Source: Saccharothrix sp. NRRL B-16314 (GTDB lineage Bacteria; Actinomycetota; Actinomycetes; Mycobacteriales; Pseudonocardiaceae). Taken from it: DNA of 64,000 bases. Numbering within the stretch: position 1 is the stretch's first letter; each line of letters opens with the position of its first letter. This document shows positions 46,434 to 53,374 of the stretch, in pieces. The stretch is from NCBI RefSeq assembly GCF_000716595.1, contig NZ_JNXC01000003.1, forward strand, positions 434,001 through 498,000, read 5' to 3'. The translations under genes and the position numbers were made by a program. The notes below the pieces were generated by a model. The model saw nothing but the letters and a program-made list of their open reading frames with translations. It was not told where the DNA came from and made no database searches.

Positions 46434-46461
46434 TGTTCCACGCCTGTTTCAGGATGTTACA
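46434..46461. promoter_or_regulatory. Triple direct repeat upstream of lacI
   Basis: On the minus strand TGTAACA (46461), TGAAACA (46451) and TGGAACA (46440), spaced 10 then 11 bp, 11 bp before the lacI ATG. The architecture matches 45293-45320. Confidence 0.65.
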
Positions 46462-46532
46462 GGCCTTCCGGACCGTCGGCCCGTCGATCCCACCCGTCGG
46501 ATCGCACAGGTGCGCGCGGGCGCGGATTTCGG

Positions 46533-46538
46533 CAGGCT
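46533..46538 (+). promoter_or_regulatory. Putative -10 of gnd (leaderless)
   Basis: CAGGCT ends 6 bases before ATG 46545. Confidence 0.4.
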
Positions 46539-46544
46539 GTGCAG

Positions 46545-47984
46545 ATGACCACCTCCGAGGCACCCGCGCGGATCGCCGTCACCGGGCTCGCCGTCATGGG
46601 CAGCAACCTGGCGCGCAACCTCGCCCGACACGGCTACCGCGTCGCCGTGCACAACCGCAGCAACGCCCGCACCAAGGCGCTCGTCGCCGAACACGGCCAC
46701 GAAGGCGACTTCGTGCCGGCCGAGACGCTGGAAGAGCTCGTCGCGAGCCTCCAGACACCGCGCCAGATCATCATCATGGTCAAGGCGGGCGGACCGACCG
46801 ACGCCGTCATCGACGAGCTCGTGCCCCTGCTGGAACAGGGCGACATGGTGATCGACGGCGGCAACGCGCACTACGCCGACACGCGCCGCCGCGAGGCCGC
46901 GTTGAAGGAGGTCGGGCTGCACTTCGTCGGCGCGGGCATCTCCGGTGGCGAGGAAGGCGCGCTGAACGGCCCGTCGATCATGCCGGGCGGGCCCAAGGAG
47001 TCCTACGCGCACCTCGGCCCGGTGCTGGAGGACATCGCGGCCAAGGTCGACGGGGTGCCGTGCTGCGTGCACGTGGGGCCGGACGGCGCCGGGCACTTCG
47101 TGAAGATGGTGCACAACGGCATCGAGTACGCCGACATGCAGCTCATCGCGGAGGCGTACGACCTGCTGCACCGGGTCGGCGGCATGTCGCCCGCCGACGT
47201 GGCCGAGGTGTTCCGCGGCTGGAACAGCGGCGACCTGGAGTCGTACCTCGTGGAGATCACCGCCGAGGTGCTGGGCCACGTGGACGCGGAGAGCGGCGCC
47301 GCGCTGGTCGACGTGATCGCGGACGAGGCCGAGCAGAAGGGCACCGGCCGCTGGACCGTGCAGGAGGCGCTGGAGCTCGGCGTGCCGGTGACGGGCATCG
47401 CGGAGGCCGTGTTCGCGCGGTCCCTGTCCGGGCGGGCGGGGCAGCGGGAGGCGGTGTGCGCCGCGTTCGGGCCGGCCGACGTCGTGGGCGGGACGGACGA
47501 GTCGCTGGTCGAGGACGTGCGGCAGGCGCTGTACGCGTCCAAGGTCGTCGCGTACGCCCAGGGCTTCGACCAGATGCGGGCGGCGAGCGCCGAGTACGGC
47601 TGGGACCTCGACCTCGGAGCGATGGCCACGATCTGGCGTGGCGGCTGCATCATCCGGGCCCGGTTCCTGGACCGGATCCGCGAGGCGTACGACAAGGCAC
47701 CGGAGCTGCCGTCGCTGCTGGTGGACGACTACTTCCGCGACGCCGTGCGGTCGGCCGAGGCGGCGTGGCGGCGGGTCGTGGTGAAGGCCGTGACGGCGGG
47801 CGTCCCCGCGCCCGGTTTCGTGTCCGCGCTGGCGTACTACGACGGGCTGCGGTCCGAGCGCCTGCCCGCGTCCCTGATCCAGGGCCTGCGCGACTTCTTC
47901 GGCGCGCACACCTACCGCCGCACCGACCGCGAGGGCAGCTTCCACACCCTCTGGTCGGGTGACCGGTCGCAAGTGGACGCCTGA
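46545..47984 (+). CDS. gnd: 6-phosphogluconate dehydrogenase (decarboxylating)
   Basis: 479 residues, the long homodimeric (GndA) type. It oxidises 6-phosphogluconate to ribulose 5-phosphate, CO2 and NADPH. The nucleotide site is VTGLAVMGSNLARNLA; IDGGNAHYADTRRRE, FVGAGISGGEEGALNGPSIMPGG and GHFVKMVHNGIEYADMQ are the catalytic signatures (Lys in HFVKMVHNGIEY). Arg in the C-terminal DREGSFHTLWSGD tail completes the neighbour's site. It is divergent from lacI and followed by a terminator. Confidence 0.97.
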   Translation: MTTSEAPARIAVTGLAVMGSNLARNLARHGYRVAVHNRSNARTKALVAEHGHEGDFVPAETLEELVASLQTPRQIIIMVKAGGPTDAVIDELVPLLEQGDMVIDGGNAHYADTRRREAALKEVGLHFVGAGISGGEEGALNGPSIMPGGPKESYAHLGPVLEDIAAKVDGVPCCVHVGPDGAGHFVKMVHNGIEYADMQLIAEAYDLLHRVGGMSPADVAEVFRGWNSGDLESYLVEITAEVLGHVDAESGAALVDVIADEAEQKGTGRWTVQEALELGVPVTGIAEAVFARSLSGRAGQREAVCAAFGPADVVGGTDESLVEDVRQALYASKVVAYAQGFDQMRAASAEYGWDLDLGAMATIWRGGCIIRARFLDRIREAYDKAPELPSLLVDDYFRDAVRSAEAAWRRVVVKAVTAGVPAPGFVSALAYYDGLRSERLPASLIQGLRDFFGAHTYRRTDREGSFHTLWSGDRSQVDA

Positions 47985-48001
47985 CCGGATCTTCGACGGA
48001 G

Positions 48002-48038
48002 AACCCCGTCACGGCCGACTGCCGGCTGTGGCGGGGTT
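48002..48038 (+). terminator. gnd terminator
   Basis: AACCCCG pairs with CGGGGTT across a structured 23-base interior, followed by TTCC. It lies 17 bp after the gnd stop. Confidence 0.6.
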
Positions 48039-48171
48039 TTCCGCTGTCCGGGGCAAGAAGTCGTCACCTCGGGTGACGAGCACCGGGTTGATCAACACGT
48101 CCGGGTGGAACGGCTGTCAGATCGGCCGGAACCTCGTCATCATGGTGTGGACGCGACCTGTGCGACGCGGG

Positions 48172-48201
48172 CTGTGCCGACACGTCCCCTGTGCCGACAC
48201 G
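48172..48201. repeat. 13-bp direct repeat upstream of the SulP region
   Basis: CTGTGCCGACACG at 48172-48184 and 48189-48201, 17 bp apart, with a degraded third copy just before (near 48157). It immediately precedes the ribosome site of a small ORF. The rest of 48046-48170 shows no gene. Confidence 0.6.
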
Positions 48202-48212
48202 GAGGTGCCACC

Positions 48213-48368
48213 GTGGCGACCCCTCACCACCGTGCCCATGGCCGCTGGCCCGCAGACGGCGGCTCGGCCGCCTGGGACGTCGACCTCGCGGTCGGGCCCG
48301 AGTGCCGGATCACCGGGCTCGGCGCCTGCCTGCCGCGCCTGTTGCTGCCGCCCTTAGCGCGGTCGTAG
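48213..48368 (+). CDS. Possible 51-residue small protein before the SulP-CA gene
   Basis: GTG 48213 has GGAGG (48201-48205) 7 bases upstream and runs 51 residues (starts MATPHHRAHGRWPADGG, ends LPRLLLPPLARS). Two Cys; no signal peptide or known domain. It ends 75 bp before the transporter gene. It could be a real small protein or a regulatory upstream ORF. Evidence is the ribosome site and position only. Confidence 0.35.
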   Translation: MATPHHRAHGRWPADGGSAAWDVDLAVGPECRITGLGACLPRLLLPPLARS

Positions 48369-48443
48369 GCACCCCTCTCCGAACGACGACACCCCGCGCA
48401 CCCGCGTGGGGCGATGACCCGTCGCTGCTCGAAAGGACCTGAC

Positions 48444-50648
48444 ATGAACCGTCCACGCCCCAACAAGTCCCACGCCGGCGAGCACACCACGGCCGGTCCT
48501 CCGGGCGGCCTCGCCGCCGTGCTCCGACACGACCTGCCCGCCTCCGTCGTGGTGTTCCTGATCGCCGTGCCGCTGTCGCTCGGCATCGCCGCCGCGACCG
48601 GTGCGCCGTTGATGGCCGGGTTGATCTCCGCGGTGGTCGGCGGGGTGGTGGCGGGGGCGTTGTCCGGGGCGCCGTTGCAGGTCAGCGGACCGGCGGCGGG
48701 CATGGTGGTGATCACCGCGGGCATCATCGCCGAGTACGGCTGGGCCGCCACGGCGGCCATCACGCTCGCCGCGGGCCTCGTGCAGATCGTGTTCGGGCTG
48801 AGCCGCGTCGGCCGGGTCGCGCTGTCCCTGTCGCCCGCCGTCGTGCACGGGATGCTCGCCGGCATCGGGCTGAGCATCGCGCTGGGCCAGGTCGCCGTCA
48901 TCCTCGGCGGCACGGCGGCTACCTCCGTGGTCGACAACGTCACCGGGCTGTTCACCACCGACCTGCGGTGGTCCGCGCTGCTCGTCGGCGTGCTGACCGT
49001 GTCCGCGCTGCTGCTGTGGCCACGGGTGCCGCGAGCCGCGCTCGTGCCCGCGCCGCTGGTCGCGGTGCTGATCGCGACGCTCGCCGCGCTGAACCTCGAC
49101 GTGGCCCGGGTCGACCTGCCCGGTGATCCGCTGGGCCAGGTGCTGCTGCCGCAGATGCCGTCCGGCAGCTTCGCCGGCATCGCGTTCGCGGTGCTGACGG
49201 TGGCCGTGGTGGCGAGCGTCGAGTCGTTGATGTCCGCCGTCGCGGTGGACAAGCTGCACGACGGGCCGCGTGCGGACCTCGACCGGGAGCTGATCGCCCA
49301 GGGCACCGCCAACGCGGTCGCCGGCGCGCTCGGCGGGCTGCCGGTGACCGGGGTGATCGCGCGCAGCTCGACCAACGTCGCGGCAGGCGCGCGCACCCGC
49401 GCGTCCGCCGTGCTGCACGGCCTGTGGATCGCGGTGTTCGTGCTCGCGCTCGGTTCGGTGCTGGAGCTCATCCCGATGGCCGCGCTGGCCGGTGTGCTAC
49501 TGGTGATCGGCGTGCGGCTGGTGAGCCTCCGGCGGATGCGCGCCCTGTGGCGGCACGGCGAGTTCGTCGCGTACGCGGTCACGGTGGTCGGCGTCGTGCT
49601 GCTCGGGCTGGTGGAAGGCGTGCTGCTCGGAGTCGCGGTGGCGGCGCTGCGGTCGCTGCACCGGCTGACCCGCAGCTCGGTGCGCATCGAGCCCGAGGCG
49701 GACGGGTGGCGCGTGGTGATCCGCGGCTCGCTGGTGTTCCTCGGCGCCGGACGGCTGGTGCGCGGGCTGCGCGCCATCCCGTTGGGGCAGCGCGTGGTGC
49801 TGGAGCTGCACATCGACTTCCTCGACCACGGCGCGTACGAGGCGATCGACGACTGGCGCGTCGGCTACGAGCGGCTGGGCGGCCACGTCGAGGTGGACGA
49901 GGTGCACGACACGTGGTTCAGCAAGGCCACCAAGGGGATTCCGGCCCTGCGCAAGACACCGCTGTCGCCGTTGCCGAGGTGGTTCGCGCCGTGGTCGCAC
50001 TGGCAGCGTCGGCACGCCCTCGCCGTGCCCCGGCAGCGCGTCGACGTCGACCCCATGATCCGCGGGATGCGCGAGTTCGAGCGCACCACCGCGCCGCTGG
50101 TCCGCCCGTTCCTGTCGGAGCTGGCCGCGCGCGGCCAACGACCGCGGCAGCTGTTCATCACGTGCGCCGACTCCCGCGTGGTGCCCAACCTGATCACCAC
50201 CAGCGGGCCGGGCGACCTGTTCTGCGTGCGCAACATCGGCAACCTGGTGCCGATGGACGGCGACGACTCGGTCGGCGCGGCGATCGAGTACGCGGTGGAG
50301 GTGCTGAACGTCGGGACGATCGCGGTGTGCGGGCACTCGGACTGCGGCGCGATGAAGGCCGTGGTGCACGGTTCGACCCGGCCCGGCACGCGGCTGCACG
50401 CGTGGCTGAAGGGCGTCGAGCCGAGCCTCGTCCGGTTCCACGCGACCGAGTCGGACCTGCCGGTGGTGGACCGGCTGGCGGTGGCGAACGTGGCGCAGCA
50501 GCTGGACAACCTGCTGACGTACCCGAGCGTGCGCGAGGCCGTGGCGACGCGGTCCCTGCGGCTGGTCGGCATGTACTTCGACATCTCGGCGGCCCGCGTC
50601 TACCTCGTCGACCCGGAACGCGACGGCCTGGAGCCGGTGTGCGTGTGA
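48444..50648 (+). CDS. SulP anion transporter fused to beta-carbonic anhydrase
   Basis: 734 residues. Residues about 25-425 form a SulP/SLC26 transporter of 10-12 helices (LPASVVVFLIAVPLSLGIAAATG, LSGAPLQVSGPAAGMVVI, GTANAVAGALGGLPVTGVIARSSTN). A short STAS-like stretch follows (VVLELHIDFLDHGAYEAI). Residues about 530-734 form a beta-carbonic anhydrase with zinc ligands in FITCADSR and CGHSDCGA. SulP-CA fusions probably couple bicarbonate transport with CO2/HCO3- interconversion; sulfate transport cannot be excluded. ATG 48444 has GAAAGGA 7 bases upstream. Confidence 0.93.
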   Translation: MNRPRPNKSHAGEHTTAGPPGGLAAVLRHDLPASVVVFLIAVPLSLGIAAATGAPLMAGLISAVVGGVVAGALSGAPLQVSGPAAGMVVITAGIIAEYGWAATAAITLAAGLVQIVFGLSRVGRVALSLSPAVVHGMLAGIGLSIALGQVAVILGGTAATSVVDNVTGLFTTDLRWSALLVGVLTVSALLLWPRVPRAALVPAPLVAVLIATLAALNLDVARVDLPGDPLGQVLLPQMPSGSFAGIAFAVLTVAVVASVESLMSAVAVDKLHDGPRADLDRELIAQGTANAVAGALGGLPVTGVIARSSTNVAAGARTRASAVLHGLWIAVFVLALGSVLELIPMAALAGVLLVIGVRLVSLRRMRALWRHGEFVAYAVTVVGVVLLGLVEGVLLGVAVAALRSLHRLTRSSVRIEPEADGWRVVIRGSLVFLGAGRLVRGLRAIPLGQRVVLELHIDFLDHGAYEAIDDWRVGYERLGGHVEVDEVHDTWFSKATKGIPALRKTPLSPLPRWFAPWSHWQRRHALAVPRQRVDVDPMIRGMREFERTTAPLVRPFLSELAARGQRPRQLFITCADSRVVPNLITTSGPGDLFCVRNIGNLVPMDGDDSVGAAIEYAVEVLNVGTIAVCGHSDCGAMKAVVHGSTRPGTRLHAWLKGVEPSLVRFHATESDLPVVDRLAVANVAQQLDNLLTYPSVREAVATRSLRLVGMYFDISAARVYLVDPERDGLEPVCV

Positions 50649-50668
50649 TCGGCGCCGCGAGGGCGCGC

Positions 50669-50950
50669 TCACTCGCCGGACACGGTCAACGCCAGTTGCG
50701 CGCCGAGGTAGGCGCGGCAGGGTGACGGCAGTCGGCGGCTCCACCAGCGGGTGCGGCAGGTCGGGCAGCGGCCGTGCTCGTCCGGGGTGTGCTCGTCCAG
50801 CAACGCCTTGACCGCCGTGACCACGCGGGGCAGCTCGCAGCGGGCCAGCTCGACCGCCGTCTCGTCGTCACCGGTCGACGCCAGGCGGACCAGCGTGGCC
50901 AGGTGCTCGTGGAGGGACCGGTCGAGCTGGCTGAAGACGGTGACGGACAC
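50669..50950 (-). CDS. Hypothetical protein with Cys-X2-Cys motif
   Basis: 93 residues from GTG 50950, which has GGAAGGAGC upstream. A helical N-terminal part (FSQLDRSLHEHLATLVRLAS) is followed by GRCPTCRTRW and a later Cys (PSPCRAYLG), possibly a small zinc site. It is divergent from the XRE regulator across 173 bp. No function assigned. Confidence 0.6.
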   Translation of the reverse strand: MSVTVFSQLDRSLHEHLATLVRLASTGDDETAVELARCELPRVVTAVKALLDEHTPDEHGRCPTCRTRWWSRRLPSPCRAYLGAQLALTVSGE

Positions 50951-51123
50951 CTTCGGCGCTCCTTCCCGCGGGGGTGGGCGGTGCTCACGCAGCCTGTTCC
51001 GGCATGCGGCCGACTGCAAGTTGCAGTACACGAATGGATGACGTCACTTTGCGCGCTTGTCGCCGGGCCACAGACTGTGCTGTGTCGCCGGGGCTGGAGG
51101 TCGCCGAATGGGAAGGTATGCGG

Positions 51124-51972
51124 ATGGCACGGGGCAGCAGCCCGACGTTGCGCAAGCGTCGACTGGTCAGTGAATTGCGCAGATTGCGCGAGTCGGCCGA
51201 ACTGACGATCGAGGAGGTCGGTGAGCGGTTGGAGTGCTCGGCCTCCAAGATCAGTCGCATCGAGACCGGGCGGGTCGGCGTCACACCGCGCGACGCCCGC
51301 GACATGCTCGCCGTCTACGGGGCCGATCCGGTGACGCTGGAAGAGCTCGTGCAATTGGCACGTGAGGCGCGGCGGAAGGCATGGTGGGACGAGTTCGGCG
51401 ATATCGCGCCCGGCCGTTACGTCGGATTCGAGGCGGACGCCGAGTCGGTGCGCACTTATCAGGGGCTAATAATCCCGGGCCTGCTCCAGTGCGAGGCCTA
51501 CACGAGGGCGTTGATCCGCGAGGTGCTGCCCGACACCGCGCCCGTCGAGGTCGACCGGCGGGTGGAGCTGCGCAAGGCGCGGCAGGCGTTGCTGCTGGAG
51601 GACGACCCGCTGCGCTTGCACGTCGTGATCGACGAAGCCGCCTTGCGTCGGCTGATCGGCGGCAGGGAGGTGATGGCCGAGCAGGCGCGGCGACTCCGTG
51701 AAGTCGGTGAACTGCCGAACATCACCCTTCAGGTTGTCCCTTTCGAGTCCGGTGGCCATGCCGCGATGGACGGGCCGTTCGTGATCCTGGCGTTTCCCGA
51801 GCACCTGGATCCGGACGTGGTATACATCGAAAGCACGCATGGCGACGTCTATTTGGAGCAGCCCTCGGACGTCGTCAGGTATGCCGACATGTTCGCGCGG
51901 CTCTGCGCGGAATCGCTCGACCCGGACGCGTCGACCGCGCTGATCGGGCGGGTGGTGCGCGAGCTCGGCTGA
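51124..51972 (+). CDS. XRE-family regulator with DUF5753
   Basis: 282 residues. N-terminal HTH (LRRLRESAELTIEEVGERLECSASKISRIETG pattern, residues 19-50) and a DUF5753 C-terminal domain (YQGLIIPGLLQCEAYTRALI, LEDDPLRLHVVIDEAALRR, LPNITLQVVPFESG, YIESTHGDVYLE). These proteins occur in large numbers in filamentous actinomycetes beside DUF397 genes and influence development and antibiotic production. ATG 51124 is chosen because GGAAGG lies 7 bases upstream. Paired with the next gene. Confidence 0.93.
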   Translation: MARGSSPTLRKRRLVSELRRLRESAELTIEEVGERLECSASKISRIETGRVGVTPRDARDMLAVYGADPVTLEELVQLAREARRKAWWDEFGDIAPGRYVGFEADAESVRTYQGLIIPGLLQCEAYTRALIREVLPDTAPVEVDRRVELRKARQALLLEDDPLRLHVVIDEAALRRLIGGREVMAEQARRLREVGELPNITLQVVPFESGGHAAMDGPFVILAFPEHLDPDVVYIESTHGDVYLEQPSDVVRYADMFARLCAESLDPDASTALIGRVVRELG

Positions 51973-51990
51973 AATCCGAGGTGAATTGCC

Positions 51991-52182
51991 ATGCAACGGG
52001 AATGGCGCAAGAGCACGCGGTCGTCGGCGGGTGGCCCGGAGTGCGTGGAAATCGTGCTCGGACCCGCCGGGGCCGGTGTGCGTGATTCGAAGAACCCGAC
52101 CGGCGTGGAGTTGGGCTTCGGCGCCACGCCGTGGGATCGATTCGTCGGCACGGCGAAGAACGGCGTGGTCGACTCGCGCTGA
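51991..52182 (+). CDS. DUF397 domain protein
   Basis: 63 residues, the full family length: WRKSTRSSAGGPECVEIVL near the start, GAGVRDSKNPTGVELGF and W-D-R-F-V-G near the end. It usually acts as the partner or antagonist of the adjacent DUF5753 regulator (known family context). ATG preceded by GAGGTGA, 18 bp after the regulator's stop. Confidence 0.92.
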   Translation: MQREWRKSTRSSAGGPECVEIVLGPAGAGVRDSKNPTGVELGFGATPWDRFVGTAKNGVVDSR

Positions 52183-52207
52183 GGAAGTCGTTCCGCATTC
52201 GGCGGTT

Positions 52208-52235
52208 CGGGGACGTGCCCTAGGGTGCGTCCCCG
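52208..52235. terminator. Hairpin after the DUF397 gene
   Basis: CGGGGACG/CGTCCCCG, 8-bp stem around a CCCTAGGG-containing interior, 25 bp after the stop. Confidence 0.5.
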
Positions 52236-52387
52236 ACTTCTGTCACGGGCCCGTACGACCGTGGTCTGGTGGCCGGTCAGCCCCTGGCCGGATGCGCCCG
52301 GCGGTGACGTCGCGGTGGACTCCCCTTAGCCTGCACTCCGGTGCTCGCTCATGATCCACACATCATGATCCACAGGGGGATTTGGCC

Positions 52388-53035
52388 ATGGCATTGCTGA
52401 CCGACGCCTTGGAAGGGCTCGCCGGTCTGCCCCAACCCGCCGTGCTCGCGGTGACGGGCGCGTTGACGTTGGCGGAGTGCACGCTGGGCGTGGGGTTCAT
52501 CGCACCGGGGGAGAGCGCGCTGCTGCTGGCGGCGACCACGGTGACGACCGTGCCGCGGTTCCTGGTGATGTGGCTGGTGGTGTCGGTGTGCGCGATTGCC
52601 GGTGACAGCATCGGCTACTTCCTCGGGCGGAAGTACGGTGACCGGCTGCGCGAGAGCAAGATCGTGCGCAAGATCGGTCAGGAGCACTGGGACAAGGCGG
52701 GGGCGTTGCTGCGGCGGCGCGGTGCGTGGGCGGTGTTCTTCGCCCGGTTCATGCCGGTGGTGCGGACGCTGGTGCCGGCGTCGGCGGGTGCGTCGAAGCT
52801 GGAGTACCGCCGGTTCCTGCCCGCGTCGATCGCCGGTGCGGTGAGCTGGTCGGCGCTGCACATCGGCATCGGGTCGGCGGCGGGGGCGTCGGCGAAGTAC
52901 ATCGAGTCCGTGTTCAACGGTGTGATGTGGGTTTTGATGGCCGTCGCGATCGTGGTCGGCGTCGTGGTGGTCCTGCGCCGCCGCCGCGCGGCGTCCAAGC
53001 CGAACACCCCCCGCGAACTCGAAGAAGTCGCCTAA
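52388..53035 (+). CDS. DedA family (SNARE-associated/DUF sulfhydryl-type) membrane protein
   Basis: 215 residues with the DedA pattern: an amphipathic entry helix, E-C-T-L-G-V-G-F-I-A-P-G-E-S, GDSIGYFLGRKYG, then the key FFARFMPVVRTLVPASAGAS block with conserved Arg, and GAVSWSALHIGIG. DedA proteins are putative lipid (undecaprenyl phosphate or phospholipid) scramblases/flippases in the membrane. ATG 52388 has GGGGGA 8 bases upstream. The repeat array begins 5 bp after its stop. Confidence 0.92.
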   Translation: MALLTDALEGLAGLPQPAVLAVTGALTLAECTLGVGFIAPGESALLLAATTVTTVPRFLVMWLVVSVCAIAGDSIGYFLGRKYGDRLRESKIVRKIGQEHWDKAGALLRRRGAWAVFFARFMPVVRTLVPASAGASKLEYRRFLPASIAGAVSWSALHIGIGSAAGASAKYIESVFNGVMWVLMAVAIVVGVVVVLRRRRAASKPNTPRELEEVA

Positions 53036-53039
53036 CCCA

Positions 53040-53199
53040 GTGAGTCCTACGTTCAGAACGCGTGAGTCGTACCTTCGGAACGCGTGAGTCCTACGTTCGG
53101 AACTCCCGTGTCCTACGTTCACGACCCCCGAGTTCAACGCTCAAGACATCGATCTTGTACTGAGCGTTGAACTCGGGGGTTCTGAACGTAGGACACGGG
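53040..53199. repeat. 22-bp-period repeat array with foldback, locus C
   Basis: Forward cores at 53042, 53064, 53086, 53108 and 53130 (22-bp period). Inverted cores end at 53174 and 53196, again 22 bp apart. 53105-53143 and 53161-53199 form a 39-bp stem with two mismatches and a 17-base loop. The rest of the gap to 53374 holds no gene apart from the promoter of the following regulator. Confidence 0.92.
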
Positions 53200-53374
53200 T
53201 GTTGAGAGCAGCGGATGTTCCGCTGTCTGGTCCAATCTCGCTCACCGGGGTTCGCCCTGTGTGGTTGATCGGACACGCTTAGCGTAAGAATGCGGCTACA
53301 GGACGACTGGAGCCAGACTGAAGTGATCTCCTAGGCTCCTTCGTGGGGTTCGACTTTCGGCGAAGGAACGGTCG

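Noticed and set aside
48045..48443. Riboswitch upstream of SulP-CA
   Set aside because: No recognisable conserved core; only a repeat and a small ORF are visible.
53040..53199. CRISPR array
   Set aside because: Units have about 9-bp variable gaps, not 30-40-bp spacers, and the array is inverted on itself; no cas genes.
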